Position numbers and translations under genes: made by a program. Under the pieces are notes generated by a model. The model worked only from the letters and a program-made list of their open reading frames with translations, ran no database searches and was not told the DNA's origin. 64,000 nt of DNA from an uncultured Lactobacillus sp. (GTDB taxonomy: Bacteria; Bacillota; Bacilli; Lactobacillales; Lactobacillaceae): contig NZ_CAJURR010000001.1 in assembly GCF_910589175.1 (NCBI RefSeq), positions 60,366 to 124,365 on the forward strand. Reading direction: 5' to 3'. Shown piece by piece: positions 28,573 through 36,739 of this stretch (position 1 is its first letter; each line of letters begins with the position of its first letter).

Positions 28573-30201
28573 ATGACTTTTTTAGAGAATATAAAACATA
28601 AAAATCAGTTTCCAATTATTTTTATTGGATCTGGAATAACCAAACGTTATTTTGAAAATGCGCCAGATTGGGAAACTCTCTTATTGAATATCTGGGAAGA
28701 AGTAGATAGTAAAGATAACTTCTATAAAGAAAATTATAATTTGAATAAAAAGTATGCTAATGATGATTTTAAACGCAATGTTGAACTAGCAAAAGAACTG
28801 TCTAATAAATATAATGATGCTTTTTATGAGCAAAAAGTTAAGCTGGAAAATTTATCTTTAAAAGATGCATATGAGAAGAGAATAAATCCATTTAAACAAA
28901 GAGTAGCAAATGTGTTTTCTTCATTAATATCCAAGAATGATTTTGAAGAAGAAAAAGAAGCGTTTAGTAAAATGCTTGTAAAAGCTAGGATGGTTATAAC
29001 TACTAATTATGATCTATTTATTGAGGATAGTTATAAAAAAGCAAAGACTAGCGTTCAAGTGCACATTGGTAACCGTGGATTGTTTGAAAAAACAGAAGAT
29101 TATGGAGAACTATATAAAATACATGGCTCTATTAGTGATGTTAATTCCATTGTTATAACTAGTGAAGACTATTCAAGAAATGAATCTAAATCAGCATTAA
29201 TTGATGCTAAAATTTTATCTAATCTTACAGAATCACCTATTATTTTCTTAGGATATTCTTTAACTGACAAAAATGTACAACGATTGCTTAATAGTTTTGT
29301 AGAAAATGCTCCCTTTGATATCAGTCAAGCTGCTTCTCGCATTGGAGTAGTTACCTTTTCAGAAGGCGAGAAAGAAATTAAAGAAGTTATTGAAGGATTA
29401 GCTAACAATCGCATACATTATACTAGTTTAAAAACTGATAATTTCTTAGAGGTTTATAATAGTTTAGCATCAATAAATCAATCAATTACACCAGCTGAAA
29501 TAAGAAAATATGAAGCTAATTTCAGAAGGATTATAGAAATAAAAGGTCAGCAGCAAACCTTAAAAACAGTTTTAGCAGACTATGAAGACATAAGTAAGTT
29601 AAGTGATAAGGAAATAAAAAACAAAAAAATAGTGGTAGCTTTTGGAGATGAAAAAATACTTTATAAAGTACCAACATATGTGGAGTATTTAATAAATTAT
29701 TTTACTAATAATAATGATTTTTCATCCTCTATAGCTATAAAATTTATTGCACAACAAACGTCTAATACTCCTTTACCAATAAAAAAATATATAAATCAGA
29801 TCAAAACGGAAATACATAATAGTGATTCAGAAAAAGAAAAAATAAAATTAGAAAAGAGATTAAGGAATTATGGCAGTTTAACTTATGATGGCTATATAAA
29901 GTCATTACAATATCCTGCTCCTAACAAAGAAAGTAGAATATATGTTTCATCTCAAATTAAAAGTAAATTTAAGAATATATCTAATCCATTTGAGATATTA
30001 AATGCAGAAGAGAAGAGTATTCCTAAAATTAATTATTTAACTCAAAATCTAAAAAAATTTGATAGAAAAATAGTAGATAAATTAGTGAGTACTCTTTTAA
30101 CTAGAGATGAAAATCAAATTTCTGGTAGTCATTATAGAAAATTTTTTATGGCATATAGTTTATTAGATAATCAAAAAAGCCTCAACATTACTAAAAAGTA
30201 A
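28573..30201 (+). CDS. SIR2-domain protein, putative NAD-degrading defence effector
   Basis: The 542-residue protein has an N-terminal SIR2-like Rossmann domain (about 1-260): IIFIGSGITKRY (13-24) for NAD binding, TTNYDLFIED (about 143-152), IHGSISD (catalytic-type His, about 183) and IIFLGYSLTDKNV (about 225-237). The remaining ~280 residues are Lys-rich and probably helical, a possible sensor region I do not recognise. Stand-alone SIR2 proteins of this type occur in anti-phage systems that deplete NAD+. SD GAGG lies seven bases before the ATG. A LexA-like palindrome lies upstream. It is divergent from an exonuclease-BRCT gene, and its terminator overlaps its own stop. Confidence 0.82.
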   Translation: MTFLENIKHKNQFPIIFIGSGITKRYFENAPDWETLLLNIWEEVDSKDNFYKENYNLNKKYANDDFKRNVELAKELSNKYNDAFYEQKVKLENLSLKDAYEKRINPFKQRVANVFSSLISKNDFEEEKEAFSKMLVKARMVITTNYDLFIEDSYKKAKTSVQVHIGNRGLFEKTEDYGELYKIHGSISDVNSIVITSEDYSRNESKSALIDAKILSNLTESPIIFLGYSLTDKNVQRLLNSFVENAPFDISQAASRIGVVTFSEGEKEIKEVIEGLANNRIHYTSLKTDNFLEVYNSLASINQSITPAEIRKYEANFRRIIEIKGQQQTLKTVLADYEDISKLSDKEIKNKKIVVAFGDEKILYKVPTYVEYLINYFTNNNDFSSSIAIKFIAQQTSNTPLPIKKYINQIKTEIHNSDSEKEKIKLEKRLRNYGSLTYDGYIKSLQYPAPNKESRIYVSSQIKSKFKNISNPFEILNAEEKSIPKINYLTQNLKKFDRKIVDKLVSTLLTRDENQISGSHYRKFFMAYSLLDNQKSLNITKK

Positions 30202-30216
30202 TGAGAGACTTTTTTG
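30178..30216 (+). terminator. Terminator overlapping the SIR2 stop codon
   Basis: Stem CATTACT against AGTAATG with loop AAAA, extended by CTC/GAG, followed by ACTTTTTT. The stop codon TAA lies inside the hairpin. Confidence 0.6.
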
Positions 30217-30565
30217 GACGATGATAAAGCGATCATTGCTAAAAAGCAATTGTTTTTATCTTAGTTTTATTCTAACTGATTTTAGATTAATGTCAAATAC
30301 ATAGTTCAAAAAAGATAGCTTTTTGAAAATTTTGTACTCATATAATAATCGCTTACTTAATTTTAGGCATAAAGCTAAAAGATATGCATATTCTGTATTT
30401 ATGAGCAGGTAATGTTTCTTAAGTCAAACTGAGTTTAAAATGTTAAGTAATATATACTGAAAAATCATCTGAATTTGATTAAATATAGAAGGAATAGTAA
30501 ATTTATTGCGATTTCTTAATAAATGGCTAACGTACCCTAAGTTAGAACAATAGAAAGAATAAAAA
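30217..30565. other. Intergenic region before MerR-methyltransferase
   Basis: It contains a second small hairpin (ATTGCT-AAAA-AGCAAT, then TTGTTTTT) at about 30235-30256. From about 30360 the sequence resembles that before the decayed copy at 24405, so it likely contains the shared promoter or leader. No gene is seen. Confidence 0.4.
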
Positions 30566-31738
30566 ATGTCACCATACTACACAAGCGGCGAATTTGCGAA
30601 GAAGGCGCATGTTTCAATTCGTACAATTCGCTATTATGATCAAAAAAATTTATTAAAACCGGCAACACATACGGCAAGTGGTGCAAGACGCTATACTGAT
30701 GCAGATTTTGCAAAGCTGCAACAAATTCTTCTATTAAAGTATCTTGGATTTTCTTTAACAGACATTCGAGAAATGACGTTGGGATCAGGAGACAGGCAGC
30801 TTTTACTTGATTCTCTGCAGATCCAAAAAAGACTAGTGGAAGAACGTCTTAAAGAAATGCAGAATGTTGCTACTGCCATTGATTCAACTAGTAGCACTTT
30901 GAGGGCCGGGCACGAAGTAGATTGGAATAAGATGTTAGAGTTGATTCATTTGACTTCAATGAATCAGTCCCTAAGTATTCAATACCAAAATGCTTCCAAT
31001 ATTTCTGCGCGAATCAAACTTCACCGGGATTATTCTCTTAATAAAGAGGGATGGTTCCATTGGTTGTTTAGACAGCTAGACTTAAAGCCGGGATTGAAGA
31101 TTCTAGAACTAGGTGCGGGTAATGGTACTCTATGGTCACAAAATCTAGATAGGATTCCAAAAGGATTAACCATTGTTTTATCTGATATTTCTGAAGGTAT
31201 CTTAGCCGATGCAAAGAATGAAATTGGAGATAGATCGGAATTTCAATATGCAGTTTTTGATGCACAAAAAATACCTTTTGCGGATAATACATTTGATTTG
31301 GTAATTGCAAACCATATGCTTTTCTACTGTGACAATATTCCTAGGACTTTGAGGGAAGTAAAGAGAGTAATGAAAAAGGGCGCTTCTTTTGCTTGCTCTA
31401 CCTATTCTAAAAGGCATATGCACGAAATTACTGATTTAGTTCAAGAATTTAATCCAGAAATTGTTTTGTCTTCAACTAACCTGTATGATCGCTTTGGTTT
31501 AGATAATGGAGCAGAAATTTTATCTCATGATTTTATTGATGTTACTTGTCATAAGTATGAAGATGCAATTGAATTATCTGAATCTACACCGGTGATTTCT
31601 TACATCTTATCGTGTCATGGCAATCAAAACTCGATTTTACTCGATCACTATAATGAATTTAAAAATTACGTTGACAATAAAGTAAGTGATGGCTTCCACA
31701 TTACTAAAGATGCAGGTTACTTTATTTGTAAGAAATAG
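30566..31738 (+). CDS. MerR-family regulator fused to a class I SAM methyltransferase
   Basis: The 390-residue fusion has an N-terminal MerR helix-turn-helix (YTSGEFAKKAHVSIRTIRYYDQKNLLKPA, about 4-33, then the dimer helix to about 120) and a C-terminal methyltransferase domain with SAM motif LELGAGNGTLW (about 176-186) and ILADAKNEIGDR... FDLVIANHMLFY. MerR proteins sense a ligand; here the ligand or substrate part is an enzyme, so it may methylate a small molecule and regulate its own or nearby genes. A decayed near-identical copy lies 6.2 kb upstream. It is followed by a good terminator. Confidence 0.88.
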   Translation: MSPYYTSGEFAKKAHVSIRTIRYYDQKNLLKPATHTASGARRYTDADFAKLQQILLLKYLGFSLTDIREMTLGSGDRQLLLDSLQIQKRLVEERLKEMQNVATAIDSTSSTLRAGHEVDWNKMLELIHLTSMNQSLSIQYQNASNISARIKLHRDYSLNKEGWFHWLFRQLDLKPGLKILELGAGNGTLWSQNLDRIPKGLTIVLSDISEGILADAKNEIGDRSEFQYAVFDAQKIPFADNTFDLVIANHMLFYCDNIPRTLREVKRVMKKGASFACSTYSKRHMHEITDLVQEFNPEIVLSSTNLYDRFGLDNGAEILSHDFIDVTCHKYEDAIELSESTPVISYILSCHGNQNSILLDHYNEFKNYVDNKVSDGFHITKDAGYFICKK

Positions 31739-31745
31739 CAACAAG

Positions 31746-31781
31746 GATCAAGCACATGAAGTTAAGTGCTTGATCTTTTTC
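31746..31781 (+). terminator. Terminator of MerR-methyltransferase gene
   Basis: Perfect ten-base stem GATCAAGCAC (31746-31755) with GTGCTTGATC (31766-31775), ten-base loop, then TTTTTC. Confidence 0.85.
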
Positions 31782-31806
31782 TATAGAATTTTTAATTCTT
31801 ATTTTC

Positions 31807-31837
31807 TTGAAGGTGACGTAACGTAATGTTATATGAT
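31807..31837 (+). promoter_or_regulatory. Candidate promoter of rfbBACD
   Basis: TTGAAG at 31807-31812 and TTATAT (31829-31834) or TATGAT (31832-31837) give spacers of 16 or 19 bases. It lies about 35 bases before the rfbB start. Confidence 0.4.
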
Positions 31838-31868
31838 AAGTAGTGAATAAAGAAAGGCAGATCTAATT

Positions 31869-32906
31869 ATGAAAGTTATTGTTACTGGTGGTGCCGGTTT
31901 TATCGGTTCAAACTTTGTTTTTTACATGTTAAAGAAGCATCCTGATTACGAAATTATCTGTTTAGATAGTTTAACTTATGCAGGTAACTTATCTACTTTA
32001 AAGGATGTTATGGATAATCCTAACTTCAAGTTCGTTAAGTTAGATATTCGTGACCGCGAAGGTGTTTACAAGTTATTCGAAGAAGAAAAGCCTGATGTAG
32101 TAGTTAACTTTGCTGCTGAAAGTCACGTTGATCGTTCTATTGAAAATCCAGAAATTTTCTTAGAAACTAATATTATCGGTACTTCTGTCTTAATGGATGC
32201 TTGCCGTAAATACGGTATCAAGCGTTTCCACCAAGTTTCAACTGACGAAGTTTACGGTGATTTACCATTAGATCGTCCAGATCTTTTCTTCCACGAAGAT
32301 ACTCCACTTCATACTTCAAGTCCTTACTCATCAAGTAAGGCTAGTGCAGACTTGTTAGTTGGTGCATACGGCAGAACTTTCAACTTGCCAGTAACCATCT
32401 CACGTTGTTCTAACAACTATGGTCCATATCAATTCCCAGAAAAATTGATTCCATTGATGATTCAAAGAGCATTAAACAATGAAAAATTACCAGTTTACGG
32501 TGATGGTAAAAACGTTCGTGACTGGCTTTACGTTGAAGATCACTGCAACGCAATTGACCTTATCTTAGAAAATGGTAAGCCTGGTGAAGTTTACAACATT
32601 GGTGGTCACAACGAAATGGCTAACATTGATATTGTTAAACTTATCTGTGATTACTTAGACAAGCCATACTCATTAATTGAACACGTTACTGACCGTAAGG
32701 GTCATGACCGTCGTTACGCTATCGACCCAGAAAAGATTCACAATGAATTAGGCTGGCTTCCAGAAACCATGTTCAAAGATGGTATCAAGAAGACTATTCA
32801 ATGGTACCTTGACAACAAAGACTGGTGGGAAAACATCATTTCTGGTGACTACCAAAACTATTACGACGAAATGTACGGTAAGAAGCAAGTTTTAGATAAG
32901 GACTAA
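31869..32906 (+). CDS. rfbB: dTDP-glucose 4,6-dehydratase
   Basis: The 345-residue NAD-dependent enzyme converts dTDP-glucose to dTDP-4-keto-6-deoxyglucose, the second step of dTDP-rhamnose synthesis. Features: TGGAGFIGSNFV (NAD-binding, 7-18), VVNFAAESHVDRSI, STDEVYGDL with the catalytic Thr-Asp-Glu, and YSSSKAS with the Tyr-x3-Lys pair. It is the first gene of rfbBACD. Codon use is that of well-expressed lactobacillar genes (many TTA/CTT, AAC, GGT), clearly different from the AT-extreme eps transferase genes. Confidence 0.97.
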   Translation: MKVIVTGGAGFIGSNFVFYMLKKHPDYEIICLDSLTYAGNLSTLKDVMDNPNFKFVKLDIRDREGVYKLFEEEKPDVVVNFAAESHVDRSIENPEIFLETNIIGTSVLMDACRKYGIKRFHQVSTDEVYGDLPLDRPDLFFHEDTPLHTSSPYSSSKASADLLVGAYGRTFNLPVTISRCSNNYGPYQFPEKLIPLMIQRALNNEKLPVYGDGKNVRDWLYVEDHCNAIDLILENGKPGEVYNIGGHNEMANIDIVKLICDYLDKPYSLIEHVTDRKGHDRRYAIDPEKIHNELGWLPETMFKDGIKKTIQWYLDNKDWWENIISGDYQNYYDEMYGKKQVLDKD

Positions 32907-32912
32907 TTCAGC

Positions 32913-33797
32913 ATGAAGGGAATTATTTTAGCAGGCGGTTCAGGTACTCGTTTATATCCATTGACTTTAGTAACTAGTAAACAATTATTGCCAGTTTACG
33001 ACAAACCAATGATTTATTACCCATTATCTACTTTAATGTTAGCCGGTATTAAAGATATTTTAGTTATCTCTACTCCAGCTGACACTCCACGTTTTAAGGA
33101 ACTATTAGGTGATGGTTCACAATTTGGTGTTAACCTTTCTTACAAGGTTCAACCAAGTCCAGATGGGTTGGCTCAAGCATTTACATTAGGTGAAGATTTC
33201 ATTAACGGTGAAGCATGTGCCATGGTTTTAGGTGATAACATTTTCTACGGTAATGGTTTTACTGAGTTGCTTAAGAATGCTGCTGAAGATGCTCAAAAAG
33301 GTAAGGCAACTGTCTTTGGTTACTACGTAAATGATCCAGAACGTTTTGGTGTTATTGGTTTTGATGAAAATGATAATGTTGTATCTATCGAAGAAAAACC
33401 AGAACAACCTAAGAGTAACTATGCTGTTACTGGTCTTTACTTTTACCCAGCTGGTGTAAGTGAAAAGGCAGCTCAAGTTAAGCCAAGTGCACGTGGGGAA
33501 GTAGAAATTACTAGTCTAAACGATATGTACTTACAAGACGATAGCCTAGGGGTACAACTTTTGGGTCGTGGTTATGCATGGCTTGATACTGGTACAATGC
33601 AAAGTTTAGTTGACGCTTCTAACTACGTTAAGATGATTGAAGAACGTCAAGGCGTATCAGTTTCAGCTCCAGAAGAAATTGCTTATATTCACGGATGGAT
33701 TGACAAGGATCAATTACTTGAAGCAGCTAAGCACTATGGCAAGAGCCCATATGGTAAACACTTAAAATCAGTTGCTGAAGGTAAAGTTCGTTACTAA
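32913..33797 (+). CDS. rfbA: Glucose-1-phosphate thymidylyltransferase
   Basis: The 294-residue enzyme makes dTDP-glucose from dTTP and glucose-1-phosphate, the entry step of the pathway. Signature [16 protein letters not shown] at the N terminus binds the nucleotide; [27 protein letters not shown] and [19 protein letters not shown] follow. It begins six bases after the rfbB stop, with AAGGA as SD. Length and motifs are fully normal. Confidence 0.97.
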   Translation: MKGIILAGGSGTRLYPLTLVTSKQLLPVYDKPMIYYPLSTLMLAGIKDILVISTPADTPRFKELLGDGSQFGVNLSYKVQPSPDGLAQAFTLGEDFINGEACAMVLGDNIFYGNGFTELLKNAAEDAQKGKATVFGYYVNDPERFGVIGFDENDNVVSIEEKPEQPKSNYAVTGLYFYPAGVSEKAAQVKPSARGEVEITSLNDMYLQDDSLGVQLLGRGYAWLDTGTMQSLVDASNYVKMIEERQGVSVSAPEEIAYIHGWIDKDQLLEAAKHYGKSPYGKHLKSVAEGKVRY

Positions 33798-33826
33798 AAT
33801 TTTTAATTAAGAAAGAAGCTTTTAAA

Positions 33827-34435
33827 ATGGGACAAATTAAAGTTGAAAAAAATGTTGGTGGAATTGAAGGTTTAGCAGTTATCACCCCAACTGTTCACGG
33901 TGATGACCGTGGTTACTTCATGGAAACTTTTAACCAAAGAGATATGATGGATGCTGGTTTCAGCATTAACTTCGTTCAAGATAACCAATCAAGCTCAACT
34001 AAGGGTGTACTCCGTGGTTTGCACTTCCAAAAGAAATACCCACAAATTAAGTTGGTTCGTGCTGTTCGTGGTAGCGTATTTGACGTTGCTGTTGACCTTC
34101 GTAGCGACTCAAAGACTTACGGTAAGTGGTACGGTGTTGAATTGACTGCTGAAAACAAGAAGCAATTCTTAATTCCACAAGGTTTTGCTCATGGTTTCCT
34201 TGTTTTAAGTGATGAAGCAGAATTCTGCTACAAGGTTAACGATTTCTGGCACCCAAACGATGAAGGTGGTATGGCTTGGAACGATCCTGAAATTGGTATC
34301 GAATGGCCACATCTTAAGGGTGATTACCCAGGCAGTCCAGATGCTAGTGGCTACACTCTTGATGATGGTACTAAGCTTACTTTATCTGACCGTGATCAAG
34401 AATGGAAAGGCTTAAAGGATACTTTTAAGTTTTAA
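33827..34435 (+). CDS. rfbC: dTDP-4-dehydrorhamnose 3,5-epimerase
   Basis: The 202-residue cupin-fold epimerase has the family blocks DDRGYFMETFNQ, FVQDNQSSSTKGVLRGLHFQ (with the catalytic His), VRGSVFDVAVDLR and FAHGFLVLSDEAEFCYKV. It performs the third step of dTDP-rhamnose synthesis. It lies between rfbA and rfbD, 29 bases after rfbA. Two open frames overlapping it in another phase are shadows caused by its biased codon use. Confidence 0.96.
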   Translation: MGQIKVEKNVGGIEGLAVITPTVHGDDRGYFMETFNQRDMMDAGFSINFVQDNQSSSTKGVLRGLHFQKKYPQIKLVRAVRGSVFDVAVDLRSDSKTYGKWYGVELTAENKKQFLIPQGFAHGFLVLSDEAEFCYKVNDFWHPNDEGGMAWNDPEIGIEWPHLKGDYPGSPDASGYTLDDGTKLTLSDRDQEWKGLKDTFKF

Positions 34436-34451
34436 TTAGTGAGGTAAATTA

Positions 34452-35438
34452 ATGAAAGTTTTTGTAACTGGCGTTAATGGTCAACTTGGCCATGACGTAA
34501 TGAATGAACTTGCTAAACGTGGCTATGAAGGTGTGGGATCAGACTTAGCACCTGAATATGCCGGTGTAGCTGACGGCACCGCTGTGACTAAGGCTCCATA
34601 CGTTTCCTTAGATATTACTGATGCAGACGCAGTAGACAAGGTTATTTCTGAAGTAAAGCCAGATGTTATTGTTCACTGTGCTGCTTGGACTGCAGTTGAC
34701 ATGGCTGAAGATGATGATAAGGTAGCTGCTGTTCGTAAAGTTAACGTTGATGGAACTCAAAACATCGCTAATGTTGCTAAAAAGCTAGATGCTCCAATGG
34801 TTTACTTATCAACTGACTACGTCTTTGATGGTCAAGGAACTACTCCTTGGGAACCTGACTTTAAGGGTTACAAGCCATTAAATGTTTACGGTGAAACTAA
34901 GCTTGGTGGAGAAGAAGCTGTTGCTAATACCTTGGACAAGTACTTCATCGTTCGTATTGCTTGGGTATTTGGTGTAAATGGTTCTAACTTTATTAAGACA
35001 ATGCTTAAAGTTGGTTCAAACCATGAGGAAGTTAAGGTTGTTAGCGACCAAGTAGGTACACCAACCTATACTTTTGATTTAGCTCGTTTATTGGTAGACA
35101 TGATTGAAACTGATAAGTACGGCTACTACCATGCAACTAATGCGGAATTGCCAGCAAGTGAAGGCGACCATGACGAAAATGGTACTAAGACTGGCTATAT
35201 TTCTTGGTACGATTTCACTAAAGAAATCTATCGTCAAGCAGGCTACAAGACTAGGGTAACTCCTGTAACTACGGAAGAATACGGCTTATCAAAGGCTGTT
35301 CGTCCATTTAACTCACGCCTTGACAAGAGTAAGTTAGAAGAAAACGGCTTTAAGCCACTTCCAACTTGGCCAGATGCTATCAGTCGCTACTTAGATATTT
35401 TAAAGGCCGACGGCTTCTTTGATGAGTTAGGGAAGTAA
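34452..35438 (+). CDS. rfbD: dTDP-4-dehydrorhamnose reductase
   Basis: The 328-residue NADPH-dependent SDR enzyme makes dTDP-L-rhamnose. Visible: TGVNGQLGHDVM (cofactor site), VHCAAWTAVDMAEDD, YLSTDYVFDGQG, NVYGETKLGGE (Tyr-x3-Lys). It is somewhat longer than the common ~285 residues because of an Asp/Glu-rich insertion around residues 230-250 (ASEGDHDENGTKTGY), typical for lactobacillar versions as I recall. Last gene of the operon, with a terminator behind it. Confidence 0.96.
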   Translation: MKVFVTGVNGQLGHDVMNELAKRGYEGVGSDLAPEYAGVADGTAVTKAPYVSLDITDADAVDKVISEVKPDVIVHCAAWTAVDMAEDDDKVAAVRKVNVDGTQNIANVAKKLDAPMVYLSTDYVFDGQGTTPWEPDFKGYKPLNVYGETKLGGEEAVANTLDKYFIVRIAWVFGVNGSNFIKTMLKVGSNHEEVKVVSDQVGTPTYTFDLARLLVDMIETDKYGYYHATNAELPASEGDHDENGTKTGYISWYDFTKEIYRQAGYKTRVTPVTTEEYGLSKAVRPFNSRLDKSKLEENGFKPLPTWPDAISRYLDILKADGFFDELGK

Positions 35439-35448
35439 AGCTGGATAG

Positions 35449-35491
35449 AGGAAAAAGCAAACTCCTTTTTTGGGGTGCTTGCTTTTTTTGT
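35449..35491 (+). terminator. Terminator of rfbBACD
   Basis: GAAAAAGCAA...CTCC against GGGGTGCTTGCTTTTTTT forms an imperfect stem with a T run of seven. It is similar to the terminator at 37961, suggesting shared terminator sequence types. Confidence 0.75.
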
Positions 35492-35504
35492 GTTGGGAGA
35501 GAAA

Positions 35505-35790
35505 AACTAAGCAACTCGATTTGGTCCATTTTCTTTGATGATATTACTTTTGCCTAATGTTGAACAGTAAATGAATGACCTGATTTTCATGTTGATCTTT
35601 AATAAGAGGTATAAAATCTTGCATAGACCAGAAAAAATGGTAATCTTCGATAGGGCCGCTCAAGAAGTTTTTTGAATGTGTTAATCATCCCCTTCAGCAA
35701 GGTAACTAGACATACGTCAATTGTAGTTAAGTACATGTTGGAATACGAAAAAGGCTTCCAACTAGTGGAACCTTATCCTACGGAGTAGAT
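35505..35790 (-). mobile_element. ISL3-type transposase remnant with internal deletion
   Basis: Between rfbD and the next gene there is a stretch resembling the ISL3 transposase remnants: aactaagcaactcg, cattttctttgatgata, then gaacagtaaatgaatgacctg and aaaatcttgcatagaccag, which match in order the 3' and middle parts of the copy at 19366-19700 with the intervening part missing. No intact frame or terminal repeat remains. From about 35790 to 35960 I see only AT-rich leader sequence with a TATAAT at 35927-35932. Confidence 0.5.
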
Positions 35791-35963
35791 AGGTGGAAGG
35801 TTTGATTAGGGAAGACGCATTTTGATGGTAATTCAATTAATAAGCAAATCTTTGCGTAATGAAATTAAAATTAAAATGCACTTTCAAAAAAATACTAAAA
35901 AGGCAGAAAAATTGAAAGAAATAGAATATAATAGATATTAAGAAAAAAAGAAGGAGTGACTAT

Positions 35964-36719
35964 TTGATTATGACAGATCTTGGTTTTACTGACGATATGG
36001 CTCAACAATTTGTTAACGGAGCCATGAAAGGATTTACAGATTATGTCAGAAGACGAAAGGAGGATGCCGATAAGCTCATTGTTAGCCGAGGTGCAACATG
36101 GATGAAAGGAAATTACATTGATGATGGAGTAGCTAAAGAATTGGCCAACACAGGTGTTGAATATCAGAGAAAGATGGCCGGGTATTCATGGGAATATCTT
36201 CAATTTAATTTTTTTGATAATCAATCTGGAATTAATAATAGCTTAATATTTAAAAATTATAGAACTTTAACTAGTGGCATGCGTAGTAAAAGTAATAAAT
36301 TGCCAGATTATTTAGCTAAAGATGCTCTAGTTAATGTAGATATCTTAAGGAAAAATAAAGAAAAAATCCATAAAAAGGGTGAATCAATTCAACTTGAGCT
36401 TTTACCGCTTGCTCCTGATTATTCTGAACAGGTAGAGACTCAGGTAAATGGTATCCAAAGTCGTTTCTATGTAGTAGGATATCAGTTAGGAAACGATGGC
36501 AACCTTGATACTTTGAATTTATTAATGCCCAATCCAAGTACAAATTCGTTGGTAGAAATTGAAAATTGGAATAAATATATCGTAGATGCACCTATACAAC
36601 CCCAAATGGAGGATTTAAGTATCTTTCAGAATGAAAAAGATATTCCTGAAGGTCAATATGATGATACTTCAAATATGAGGTATGAGATTGCCGATAATAA
36701 TAAAGAAAAAGAAAGTTAA
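35964..36719 (+). CDS. Hypothetical protein paired with XRE-ImmA/IrrE gene
   Basis: This 251-residue soluble protein is not confidently recognised. It has an N-terminal FTDDMAQQFVNGAMKGFTDYVRRRK helix-like stretch, a middle with GIQSRFYVVGYQLG and LNLLMPNPSTNSLVEI, and an acidic C terminus. AAGGAG seven bases upstream favours the TTG start at 35964. Only 20 bases separate it from a gene for an XRE-HTH plus ImmA/IrrE protease, and the two probably form a toxin/antitoxin- or repressor-like pair. A link to DUF5986 proteins is a memory-based possibility only. Confidence 0.65.
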   Translation: MIMTDLGFTDDMAQQFVNGAMKGFTDYVRRRKEDADKLIVSRGATWMKGNYIDDGVAKELANTGVEYQRKMAGYSWEYLQFNFFDNQSGINNSLIFKNYRTLTSGMRSKSNKLPDYLAKDALVNVDILRKNKEKIHKKGESIQLELLPLAPDYSEQVETQVNGIQSRFYVVGYQLGNDGNLDTLNLLMPNPSTNSLVEIENWNKYIVDAPIQPQMEDLSIFQNEKDIPEGQYDDTSNMRYEIADNNKEKES

Positions 36720-36739
36720 TATAGAGGATTAGAGAAAAT

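Noticed and set aside
33951..34415. Additional + strand frames within rfbC
   Set aside because: Frame-shifted shadows of a gene with strong codon bias; no SD or domain.
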